Shown: piece by piece, positions 51,845-59,289 of the stretch | Layout: each line of letters starts with the position of its first letter | Numbering within the stretch: the first letter of the stretch is position 1 | Assembly (NCBI GenBank): GCA_045538755.1 | Contig: JAZQEC010000008.1 | Coordinates: forward strand, 1 to 64,000 | Length of the DNA stretch: 64,000 nucleotides | Source of the DNA: UBA1738 sp045538755 | GTDB taxonomy: Bacteria > Bacillota > Clostridia > UBA1381 | Direction: 5' to 3' | Program-made: the position numbers and the translations under genes | Notes under the pieces: model-generated | Told to the model about the DNA's origin: nothing | Seen by the model: only the letters and a program-made list of their open reading frames with translations | The model's database searches: none

Positions 51845-52522
51845 ATGATTACACCAAGACTTGAAATGATTTTAAGGCATATTGAAGGGAAGTCCTGTGC
51901 AGATATCGGAACGGATCATGCATATATTCCGATAAAGCTTGCCGAGAAAGGTATTCGTGTCATTGCAACCGACATTCGTCCAGGGCCGCTTGAAATGGGC
52001 AGAATAAATGCTGAAAAACACGGCCGGAAAATTGAGTTTAGGCTGGGCGGTGGTCTTAGCAAGATAGCGAAAAATGAAGTTGAGACCATAATCATTGCCG
52101 GTATGGGCGGCGAAATGATAGAAAAAATCATTTCAGAAGATGAAGAAAAGGCACGAAGCTCTGTTTTAATACTTCAGCCAATGAATTCACAATATGAGCT
52201 AAGGCGGTATCTTTTTGAAAACAATTTCCGCATTGAAAAGGAAGATATTGCAATAGAAGGTTTTAAAGTTTATAATTTAATGGTGGTAAAAAGCGGCGCA
52301 TCAAAACGCTATGAACGAGAAATTGACCTTCATCTTCCTAAAATGCTTTATTCGCACGAGGTGTTTCCAAAGCTTTTGGAAAAGAAAAAACGTGAATTTG
52401 TAAGGATTTATGAAGGACTGATGCAAAGTGCGGAGAAAAAAACGGAGGAAATCGAAAAAATGAGGTCGCTAATTTGCGATATTGAAGAAATTGAAGGGAG
52501 AAAAAAGAGTGAAACTATATAA
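51845..52522 (+). CDS. trmK: tRNA (adenine-22 N1)-methyltransferase
   Basis: A 225-residue SAM-dependent methyltransferase. The SAM site is CADIGTDHAYIPIKLAE, with ATDIRPGPLE and the catalytic-region block IIAGMGGEMI. AAGGGG lies seven bases before the ATG. The C-terminal coiled helix ends inside the start of the next gene, a 14-base overlap. Confidence 0.92.
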   Translation: MITPRLEMILRHIEGKSCADIGTDHAYIPIKLAEKGIRVIATDIRPGPLEMGRINAEKHGRKIEFRLGGGLSKIAKNEVETIIIAGMGGEMIEKIISEDEEKARSSVLILQPMNSQYELRRYLFENNFRIEKEDIAIEGFKVYNLMVVKSGASKRYEREIDLHLPKMLYSHEVFPKLLEKKKREFVRIYEGLMQSAEKKTEEIEKMRSLICDIEEIEGRKKSETI

Positions 52523-53267
52523 AATTATAGAGGTCTTGGAAAAAGCATTCCCGACGGAGTGTGCTTGTGAATGGGACAATGTAGGGCTTCTTGTGGGCGA
52601 TGAAAACAGGGACATAAAAAAAGTCTTGGCAGTGCTTGATGTAACCAATGAAGCTGTGGAAAAGGCGATAGAACTTGGTGCCGAGCTCATATTATCGCAT
52701 CATCCTGTGTTCTTTGCGCCTATAAAGAGAATAAACACGGAAACTCCTGACGGAAAAATGATTATGAAAGCCATTGAAAAAAAGATAAACATTTATGCGG
52801 CGCACACGAATTGTGATGTGGCAGACTGCGGAATAAATGCTCGTCTTGCAGAAATTTTTGAGCTTCAAAATACTGAACCTCTTGAAGACAACGGCCTTGG
52901 AAGGATAGGAAATCTTGCAGACAAAATGAGTTTTGGAGATTTTGCCAAGCTTTGCAAATGTAAGCTAAATACACCATACGTTCGAATTTGTGGGGACATA
53001 AAACAAAATGTAAAAAGAATTGCCATAGGGTCAGGAGCTTGTTCTGACAGTATCCCTGCGGCAATAGAAAAGGGTGCTTACGTTATGATAACAGGGGACA
53101 CAAAATATCACGAGATGCTTGATGCAAAAGAACTGGGCATAAGCATAATTGATGCAGGGCATTATCCGACCGAAATCATTGTTACTGATATTTTTGAAAA
53201 AGTACTTTCAGAATGTGACGTGAAAGTTGAAAAGTATCTTGCAAGCGATGTGTTCCGCTATATTTAA
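52509..53267 (+). CDS. Nif3-like dinuclear-metal protein
   Basis: A 252-residue Nif3/YqfO-family protein. Metal ligands are visible in LILSHHPVFFAP, AAHTNCD and GDTKYHEMLDAKELGISIIDAGHYPTE. Start is GTG at 52509 with AAGGGAG upstream. TrmK and Nif3-like genes are coupled in many Bacillota. The reaction is uncertain, probably a hydrolase or metal-handling role. Confidence 0.88.
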   Translation: MKLYKIIEVLEKAFPTECACEWDNVGLLVGDENRDIKKVLAVLDVTNEAVEKAIELGAELILSHHPVFFAPIKRINTETPDGKMIMKAIEKKINIYAAHTNCDVADCGINARLAEIFELQNTEPLEDNGLGRIGNLADKMSFGDFAKLCKCKLNTPYVRICGDIKQNVKRIAIGSGACSDSIPAAIEKGAYVMITGDTKYHEMLDAKELGISIIDAGHYPTEIIVTDIFEKVLSECDVKVEKYLASDVFRYI

Positions 53268-53277
53268 GGAGGTTTTT

Positions 53278-54510
53278 ATGACAGACATATTTTTAATAAT
53301 ACTGACGGTCTTGGTCATTATCTTGATTTTATTGTCCCTATTTAAAAAGGGAACAAGTGATAGTCCTAAAACAATCGAAACAATAAAGCTTTTAGGAGAT
53401 ATGATATCGAAAAATCAAAAGGAAACAGACGAATATCAGTCAAAAAAGTTTTTGGAAATAGACAAAAACATAACTGAAAAACAGGGCGAAATGAACAAGG
53501 CAGTTTTGGGAAGCCTTACACAGATGGAAGAGAGATTTAAAACCTTTGAGCAGGGAAATGAGCAGAGGCTTGAAGCGATGCGGGAGGTTATGATGAAGAG
53601 CCTGCTTGCTATGCAGGAAGATAACTCTAAAAAGCTTGAGGATATGCGAAAAACCGTTGATGAAAAGCTGCAGAAAACTCTTGAGGAGAAAATGAGCGAA
53701 TCCTTCAAAATGGTAAGTGAACGTTTGGAGCAGGTTTATAAAGGTCTCGGTGAAATGCAAACGCTTGCGACCGGTGTCGGAGACCTCAAAAAAGTGCTTT
53801 CCAACGTAAAAACAAGAGGTATTTTGGGCGAAATTCAGCTCGGAGCAATTTTGAAGGAGATACTTTCGCCGGAGCAGTATGAGGAAAACGTGGTAACGGT
53901 TCCGCAAAGTAAAAATCCGGTGGAATTTGCGGTGAAAATGCCGAACGAAAACGGGTTTGTATATTTGCCGATTGACTCAAAGTTCCCAGGTGATGCATTT
54001 TATGATTTACAAAATGCGTATGAAGAGGGAGATACAGAAAAAATAAAGGCGGCGATGTCGGTACTCATGGCGCGTATAAAGGCATTTGCAAAAGACATAC
54101 ATGACAAATATATCGAACCACCGCATACGACGGATTTTGCAATTATGTTTTTGCCGTTTGAAGGGCTTTATGCAGAGGTGGTAAATCAGGGAATGGTGGA
54201 GACTTTGCAGAATACATATAAAGTAAATATAGCAGGTCCGAGCACAATGGCGGCACTTTTAAATTCGCTTCAAATGGGCTTTAAAACTCTGGCAATCCAA
54301 AAACGCAGTGTAGAAGTGTGGAATGTGCTGTCTGCGGTTAAAACTGAATTTGATAAGTTTGGAAGTGTGCTTGAAGCAACGCAAAACCGTCTTGATCAGG
54401 CAAATCGTGAGCTTGACAAGCTGGTCGGAACAAGAACCCGTGCAATTCAGAAAAAGCTTAAGGAAGTTGAAGCCTTAGAAGGTGTCGGGCTGGAGGAAAT
54501 CGAGGAATAA
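53278..54510 (+). CDS. RmuC-family protein
   Basis: A 410-residue protein with one N-terminal membrane helix (IFLIILTVLVIILILLSLF), a long coiled coil (about residues 30-170) and a nuclease-like RmuC domain (about 180-380: RGILGEIQLGAIL, LPIDSKFPGDAFYDL). Start 53278 has AGGAGG; 53227 is not supported. RmuC limits DNA inversions; the exact activity here is unknown. Confidence 0.9.
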   Translation: MTDIFLIILTVLVIILILLSLFKKGTSDSPKTIETIKLLGDMISKNQKETDEYQSKKFLEIDKNITEKQGEMNKAVLGSLTQMEERFKTFEQGNEQRLEAMREVMMKSLLAMQEDNSKKLEDMRKTVDEKLQKTLEEKMSESFKMVSERLEQVYKGLGEMQTLATGVGDLKKVLSNVKTRGILGEIQLGAILKEILSPEQYEENVVTVPQSKNPVEFAVKMPNENGFVYLPIDSKFPGDAFYDLQNAYEEGDTEKIKAAMSVLMARIKAFAKDIHDKYIEPPHTTDFAIMFLPFEGLYAEVVNQGMVETLQNTYKVNIAGPSTMAALLNSLQMGFKTLAIQKRSVEVWNVLSAVKTEFDKFGSVLEATQNRLDQANRELDKLVGTRTRAIQKKLKEVEALEGVGLEEIEE

Positions 54511-54576
54511 ACCTGTGATATATCCTTAATTTCACAGGCATTCTTGTCAAAAATCAATAAGGCATCGGCGAAAATT

Positions 54577-54594
54577 TGTTAATTTTATAACAAT
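54577..54594. promoter_or_regulatory. Rex-type operator upstream of the hydrogenase operon
   Basis: TTGTTAATTTTATAACAA matches the Rex consensus TTGTTAA-N4-TTAACAA with one mismatch. It lies just upstream of a -10 TATAAT (54623-54628). Rex represses fermentation and hydrogenase genes when NADH/NAD+ is low, so control of the following operon is likely. A rex gene is not in the window. Confidence 0.75.
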
Positions 54595-54622
54595 ATTTGA
54601 AATGTCACAGTTTTTTTAAAAT

Positions 54623-54656
54623 ATAATGTAGATTTTTATTTTATTATGTGATATAA
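54623..54656 (+). promoter_or_regulatory. Promoter region of the hydrogenase operon
   Basis: TATAAT at 54623-54628 with TTGAAA 19 bases upstream; a second extended -10, TGTGATATAAT, ends at about 54656, just before the ribosome site AAGGAGG. Confidence 0.6.
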
Positions 54657-54699
54657 TCATAATCAGGCTATAATGCAAAAACGGATAAGGAGGAAAAAA

Positions 54700-55194
54700 A
54701 TGAATAAAGCAAGTACAATGCCATTTAAAGGCACTAAAGAACAGGAAGCAAAACTTATGGAAGTAATTGCTGCTCGCAAGGATGACGACGGAGCTGTAAT
54801 TCCTGTACTTCACGAAGCACAGGCAATTTACGGATATCTTCCGATAGAGGTTCAGGAAATGATATCAGAAGGACTAAACGTACCTCTTGCTGAAATATAT
54901 GGAATAGTAACTTTTTATACACAGTTTTCGCTTAATCCAAAGGGAGAATATCAAATCGGGGTATGTCTTGGAACCGCGTGCTATGTAAAGGGCTCAGGCG
55001 ATATTCTTGAAAAGTTAAAAGAACGTCTGGGAATTGACGTTGGAGAATGCACTCCGGATGGAAAGTTCTCGCTTGACGCAACACGTTGTATAGGTGCGTG
55101 CGGTCTTGCGCCGGTACTCACTGTAAATGATGAAGTTTACGGCCGTCTTGAGGTTAAGGACGTAGACGATATATTGGCGAAATACAACAATTAA
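54700..55194 (+). CDS. NuoE-like [2Fe-2S] subunit (HydC type)
   Basis: A 164-residue thioredoxin-fold ferredoxin. Cluster ligands are CLGTACYVKG and CIGACGLAP, matching C-x4-C and C-x3-C of NuoE/HydC. Start 54700 follows AAGGAGG. It leads the operon and is the likely third subunit of the bifurcating hydrogenase whose other subunits lie at its end; a second, shorter thioredoxin-like Fe-S gene at 58901 is an alternative partner. Confidence 0.9.
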   Translation: MNKASTMPFKGTKEQEAKLMEVIAARKDDDGAVIPVLHEAQAIYGYLPIEVQEMISEGLNVPLAEIYGIVTFYTQFSLNPKGEYQIGVCLGTACYVKGSGDILEKLKERLGIDVGECTPDGKFSLDATRCIGACGLAPVLTVNDEVYGRLEVKDVDDILAKYNN

Positions 55195-55204
55195 GGAGAA
55201 AAGT

Positions 55205-55564
55205 ATGTTATTATCTGATATAAAATCAATTTTAAATGCTTCTGTCCTAAGCGGAGAAACAGATGCAGAACTTGGCGAAAAGGAAATCTATGCCGCATTC
55301 GGAAGTGACCTTATGAGTGACGTTCTTGCATTTGTAAAGGACCAGTCCTTGCTTTTGACAGGGCTTATAAATTCACAGGTGATACGTACTGCAGAAATGA
55401 TGGATATTGTTGCTGTTTGCTTTGTTCGAGGTAAGGTCCCTGCTGATGATGTTATAGAGCTTGCGAGAGAAAAGGGAATAACCCTTCTTTCTACCTCACT
55501 GACGCTTTACACATCTTCCGGAAAATTGTATGCCGAGGGCATCAGGGGGAACAGCGATGATTAA
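55205..55564 (+). CDS. DRTGG-domain protein
   Basis: A 119-residue single-domain protein with a DRTGG-like fold (LSDVLAFVKDQSLLLTGLINSQVIRTAEMMDIVAVCFVRGK). DRTGG domains bind adenosine-type ligands in other proteins and often sit beside kinases. Its stop overlaps the start of the ATPase gene by eight bases. A second, related gene lies at 57282. Confidence 0.78.
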   Translation: MLLSDIKSILNASVLSGETDAELGEKEIYAAFGSDLMSDVLAFVKDQSLLLTGLINSQVIRTAEMMDIVAVCFVRGKVPADDVIELAREKGITLLSTSLTLYTSSGKLYAEGIRGNSDD

Positions 55565-55967
55565 AACTTATGAAATATCCGGAGAGGATTTTTCTTTGGC
55601 AGGAGAGGCATCGAGCAATTTTAAATCAGTTTTAAAAAGGCTTGGTATTGCGCCTGAGGTGGTAAGACGTGTTTCTATTGCGATGTATGAAGCGGAGATA
55701 AACACGATTATTCACGGAGGCGGCGGCGAATGTACGGCAGAGATTTCGGGGAAGGAAATAAAGGTTATCTTTTCGGATAACGGACCGGGAATTGCCAACA
55801 TCGACCTTGCTATGCAAGAGGGATATTCTACTGCCAGTGACCGAATCCGCGAGCTTGGATTTGGTGCAGGAATGGGACTTCCGAACATTAAAAAGTACAC
55901 AGATGATATGCAAATTGAAACGGCTCCCGGAAAGGGAACGACACTGACATTGATTATAAATCTGTGA
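55557..55967 (+). CDS. Small histidine-kinase-type ATPase (RsbW-like)
   Basis: A 136-residue GHKL-fold protein with the N box (ISIAMYEAEINTIIHGG), G1 box FSDNGPGI and G2 box FGAGMGLPNIKK. There is no sensor or dimerisation domain, as in anti-sigma kinases of the RsbW/SpoIIAB type. It overlaps the DRTGG gene by eight bases. Its substrate is unknown. Confidence 0.85.
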   Translation: MIKTYEISGEDFSLAGEASSNFKSVLKRLGIAPEVVRRVSIAMYEAEINTIIHGGGGECTAEISGKEIKVIFSDNGPGIANIDLAMQEGYSTASDRIRELGFGAGMGLPNIKKYTDDMQIETAPGKGTTLTLIINL

Positions 55968-55976
55968 GGTGAAATT

Positions 55977-57260
55977 ATGTCATATTTCCACTCGGTTACT
56001 CTTGATAAAAGCAAGTGTCACGGCTGTACGAACTGTATTGCACACTGTCCGACAGAGGCAATAAGAGTGCGTCACGGCAAGGCAAAGATTATAAAGCCTC
56101 GCTGTATAGACTGCGGCGAGTGTATAAGAGTGTGCCAGTCACACGCAAAGATTGTTGCGGCAGACGACTTTTCAATGCTGGACAATTTTAAGTATAATGT
56201 GGCTATGCCGGCACCGTCATTTTACAGTCAGTTTAAAAATGAAACAAGCGTTGATGAAATCTTGACGGCATTTTTGAAAATTGGCTTTGACGATGTTTTC
56301 GAGGTGGCTCGCGGTGCTGAATATGTAAGTGCTGCAACAAGAAAACTGCTTTTAGAAGGAAATCTTAAAAAGCCGATTATAAGCTCGGCGTGTCCGGCTG
56401 TTTTGAGGCTTATGACAGAACGTTTTCCTGAACTTTTAGAGCACGTTTTGAACATTATATCGCCGATGGAAGCGGCAGCGATGCTGGCAAGGGAAGATGC
56501 CCGCAAAAAAACAGGACTTTCAGACGATGAAATCGGGATATTCTTCATTTCGCCGTGTCCTGCAAAGGTAACAAGTATAAAATCACCGCTGACATTGGAA
56601 AAATCCTATGTAAGCGGAGCGATTTCGGTAAAGGATGCGTTTATGAAAATCCGTCCGTTAATCGGAAACCTTGACGAGGTTAAACCTCTTTCTGTTTCGG
56701 GAAGAGACGGGATTTTCTGGGCGAGAAGCGGCGGCGAATGTAGAGGCTCTGGAGCCTATGATTACATAGCCGTTGACGGCATAAATAATGTCATAAATGT
56801 CCTTGAGGAAATCGAATACGGTAAAGTAAAAGACGTGGAATTCATTGAGCTTTCTGCTTGTATAAGCGGTTGCTCAGGCGGACCTTTAAATGTGGTAAAT
56901 CCGTTTATTGCGTCCAGACGAATTACACAGACCTCAAAAGCACGTGATGTATCACCTGAACCACAAAACCTTGATATTGAAAAACTAAAATGGCAAAAGA
57001 AGGTTGTGGGGAGGACACATTCGGGACTTGATGAGGATTTTGATAAAGCTATGGAAAAAATGGAGAGAATGGATGAGCTTTGTGAGCGGCTTCCTAAGAT
57101 GGACTGCGGCTCATGCGGAGCACCATCGTGTAAAGCTCTTGCTGAGGATATAGTCAGAGGCTATGCAAGTGAAAAAGACTGCATTTTTGTTATGAGAGAG
57201 GAAATTAAAAAACTCGCAAAACAGCTCATTGACTTAAACGAAGCCTTTGATGAAAAATAA
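55977..57260 (+). CDS. [FeFe]-hydrogenase-like Fe-S protein, probable sensor
   Basis: A 427-residue protein. Two [4Fe-4S] motifs CHGCTNCIAHCP and CIDCGECIRVCQ lie at 14-53. The H-cluster-like domain keeps one Cys in SSACP (139), one in SPCPAK (194), and two in ELSACISGCSGG, but the surrounding active-site motifs differ strongly from HydA. The C-terminus adds a third Fe-S motif CGSCGAPSC. This layout resembles sensory or accessory hydrogenase homologues, so H2 or redox sensing is likelier than H2 production. PAS domains are absent. Confidence 0.82.
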   Translation: MSYFHSVTLDKSKCHGCTNCIAHCPTEAIRVRHGKAKIIKPRCIDCGECIRVCQSHAKIVAADDFSMLDNFKYNVAMPAPSFYSQFKNETSVDEILTAFLKIGFDDVFEVARGAEYVSAATRKLLLEGNLKKPIISSACPAVLRLMTERFPELLEHVLNIISPMEAAAMLAREDARKKTGLSDDEIGIFFISPCPAKVTSIKSPLTLEKSYVSGAISVKDAFMKIRPLIGNLDEVKPLSVSGRDGIFWARSGGECRGSGAYDYIAVDGINNVINVLEEIEYGKVKDVEFIELSACISGCSGGPLNVVNPFIASRRITQTSKARDVSPEPQNLDIEKLKWQKKVVGRTHSGLDEDFDKAMEKMERMDELCERLPKMDCGSCGAPSCKALAEDIVRGYASEKDCIFVMREEIKKLAKQLIDLNEAFDEK

Positions 57261-57281
57261 AAGAAAGACCTGGTATGCTTT

Positions 57282-57611
57282 ATGAAAGTATCGGAACTTA
57301 TAAAAAAGCTTAATCTGGAACTGATTACAAGCCCGGACTTTGCCGATCGGGAAGTAACAGGCTGTTATATCGGCGACCTTTTGAGCTGGGTTATGGGAAA
57401 AGCACAGCAAGGTGATGCATGGATAACGATAATGAATAACATCAATATTGTTGCAGTAGCATCGCTCACGGATTGTGCGTGTATAATCCTTTGCGAAGGC
57501 GTTTCGGTAGAGGACAGCGTTATTGAAAAAGCAAATAACGAAGAAATAATAATTTTAAAAAGCGATGAAACTGCTTACAGCCTTGCTTTAAGGCTTGGCG
57601 GAGAACTCTGA
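57282..57611 (+). CDS. Second DRTGG-domain protein
   Basis: A 109-residue relative of the protein at 55205, with the pattern YIGDLLSWVMGKAQQGDAWITIMNNINIVAVASLTD. Start at 57282 lacks a strong ribosome site and follows the hydrogenase homologue by 21 bases. It ends one base before the PHP gene. Ligand and role unknown. Confidence 0.75.
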   Translation: MKVSELIKKLNLELITSPDFADREVTGCYIGDLLSWVMGKAQQGDAWITIMNNINIVAVASLTDCACIILCEGVSVEDSVIEKANNEEIIILKSDETAYSLALRLGGEL

Positions 57612-57612
57612 T

Positions 57613-58311
57613 ATGATTTACTATGATTTCCATATCCATTCGGCACTTTCGCCTTGTGGCGATAAGGATATGACACCAAACAATATTGTAAATATGGCGG
57701 CTCTTTCAGGGCTTGGCGCTATTGCAATTTCAGACCACAATTCGGTAGGGAATGTAAGAGCGGCAGCCGAGGTCGGAAAGGCTTGCGGTGTTACAGTGAT
57801 TGCCGGAATGGAGATTGAAACTTGTGAAGAAGTTCATATTTTGACGCTTTATCCGTCGATAGATGCGGCAGAGGAAGCGGCAAAGGTTATATATAGGAGT
57901 CTTCCTGACATAAAAAACCGCCCTGAGATTTTTGGGGAGCAGGTTTTTATGGACGAAGACGACAATATAACCGGATATGAAGAAAAGCTTTTAATTTCGC
58001 CGTCATCGCTTTCTATAAATGAAGCTTTTGATTTAGTGAAGTCGGTAGGCGGAATATTTATTCCGGCGCACGTTGACAGACATTCTTACAGCGTGTATAC
58101 AAATCTGGGATTTATGCCCGATGATATCGACATAAAAAATATTGAGGTTTCAAAAAGTACCGCCGACTTATCGGCATATCTTGCATCTCGTCCGGAGCTT
58201 TTAAAATATAGAGTTTTCCGGAACTCCGATGCACATTATCTTGCAGATATTTCGATAGCGGAGGCATATTTGGATGAAAAAAACATCTATGACATTTTTA
58301 AACAGAGGTAA
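57613..58311 (+). CDS. PHP-domain phosphoesterase
   Basis: A 232-residue metal-dependent phosphoesterase. Motifs: DFHIHSALSPCGDKD at the N-terminus, ISDHNSVGN, GMEIETCEEVHILTLY, and the C-terminal RNSDAHYLADI. These are the four metal-binding blocks of PHP enzymes such as HisK and trehalose-phosphate and polymerase PHP domains. Start 57613 is preferred to 57595. In Clostridia a PHP gene next to hydrogenase genes is recurrent; its substrate is unknown. Confidence 0.85.
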   Translation: MIYYDFHIHSALSPCGDKDMTPNNIVNMAALSGLGAIAISDHNSVGNVRAAAEVGKACGVTVIAGMEIETCEEVHILTLYPSIDAAEEAAKVIYRSLPDIKNRPEIFGEQVFMDEDDNITGYEEKLLISPSSLSINEAFDLVKSVGGIFIPAHVDRHSYSVYTNLGFMPDDIDIKNIEVSKSTADLSAYLASRPELLKYRVFRNSDAHYLADISIAEAYLDEKNIYDIFKQR

Positions 58312-58317
58312 TTGCAA

Positions 58318-58857
58318 ATGAAGGAATTATCACTGCACATTTTAGACATAGCCAAAAATTCCGTTAAAGCAAAGGCAAGCCTGATTGAAATTTTTGTGAA
58401 TGAGGACAAGGAAAACAATCTTTTAACCATTGACATAAATGATAATGGCTGCGGAATGAGCGAGGAATTTTTGAAAAAAGTAAAAGACCCATTTTCCACC
58501 ACACGCACTACCCGAAAGGTAGGGCTTGGCATACCGCTTTTCGAAGCGGCGGCGTCGCAGTGCGGTGGAGGACTGGAGATGACGTCAAAGGAGGGCGTAG
58601 GCACAAAAATGTGTGTGACTTTCGAGTATAACCACATTGACCGCGCACCGATTGGCGATATGGCAGGAACCATGGAAACACTAATTTCAGGTTCCCCTGA
58701 AATTGACTTTTTATACCGCCACACAAAAAACGGGAAAACATTTACTCTTGACACAAGGGAAATAAGGCGGGTTTTAGGCGATGTGCCGCTTGACCTTCCC
58801 GATGTAATAATGTGGATTGACGGATATATAAAGGAAAGCCTTGTGGAAATAGAATAA
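58318..58857 (+). CDS. Second small histidine-kinase-type ATPase
   Basis: A 179-residue GHKL protein: N box LHILDIAKNSVKAKASLIEIF, G1 box INDNGCGMSEE, and FSTTRTTRKVGLGIPLFE for the G2 region. Like the one at 55557 it has no sensor domain. C-terminal segment DLPDVIMWIDGYIKESL is not recognised. It precedes hydABC by 43 bases and may transduce signal from the Fe-S homologue. Confidence 0.82.
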   Translation: MKELSLHILDIAKNSVKAKASLIEIFVNEDKENNLLTIDINDNGCGMSEEFLKKVKDPFSTTRTTRKVGLGIPLFEAAASQCGGGLEMTSKEGVGTKMCVTFEYNHIDRAPIGDMAGTMETLISGSPEIDFLYRHTKNGKTFTLDTREIRRVLGDVPLDLPDVIMWIDGYIKESLVEIE

Positions 58858-58900
58858 TCGCACGGCATTTAAATAAAAAATGTATTTTAGGAGGTCAATC

Positions 58901-59272
58901 ATGAAAAGTTTGGCAGAATTGCAGGAAATTCGAAACAGAGCCTTAAATCAGGTTAATTTGCGTAAAGAACGCGAAGACGGTACCCGAATCGTAGTTGGTA
59001 TGGCTACTTGCGGTATTGCAGCAGGTGCACGTCCTGTTTTAAACGCATTCCTGCAGGAAATCGAAAAGAGAAACCTTGCAAATGTAACGGTTACACAGAC
59101 CGGATGTATCGGTATGTGCCGCTACGAGCCGATTGTTGAGGTGTACGTTCCGGGCGAGGAAAAGGTTACCTATGTGAAGATGACAGAAGATAAGGCTGCA
59201 CGTGTTGTAGCTGAACACATCATCAACAATCAGCCTGTTAAAGAATATTTAGTTGGCGCAGAAGATAAATAA
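58901..59272 (+). CDS. Thioredoxin-like [2Fe-2S] ferredoxin
   Basis: A 123-residue protein with ATCGIAAGARP and TGCIGMCRYEP, the four Cys of a NuoE-type [2Fe-2S] site. Start 58901 has AGGAGG upstream. It directly precedes hydB and matches the NADP-reducing-hydrogenase subunit B (HndB) type of small ferredoxin seen in other bifurcating operons. Confidence 0.88.
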   Translation: MKSLAELQEIRNRALNQVNLRKEREDGTRIVVGMATCGIAAGARPVLNAFLQEIEKRNLANVTVTQTGCIGMCRYEPIVEVYVPGEEKVTYVKMTEDKAARVVAEHIINNQPVKEYLVGAEDK

Positions 59273-59289
59273 AATAGGGGGTTAGTTAA

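Noticed and set aside
55977..57260. A second catalytic hydrogenase
   Set aside because: The canonical L1, L2 and L3 motifs are altered and the neighbours are regulatory, so it is called a sensor-like homologue.
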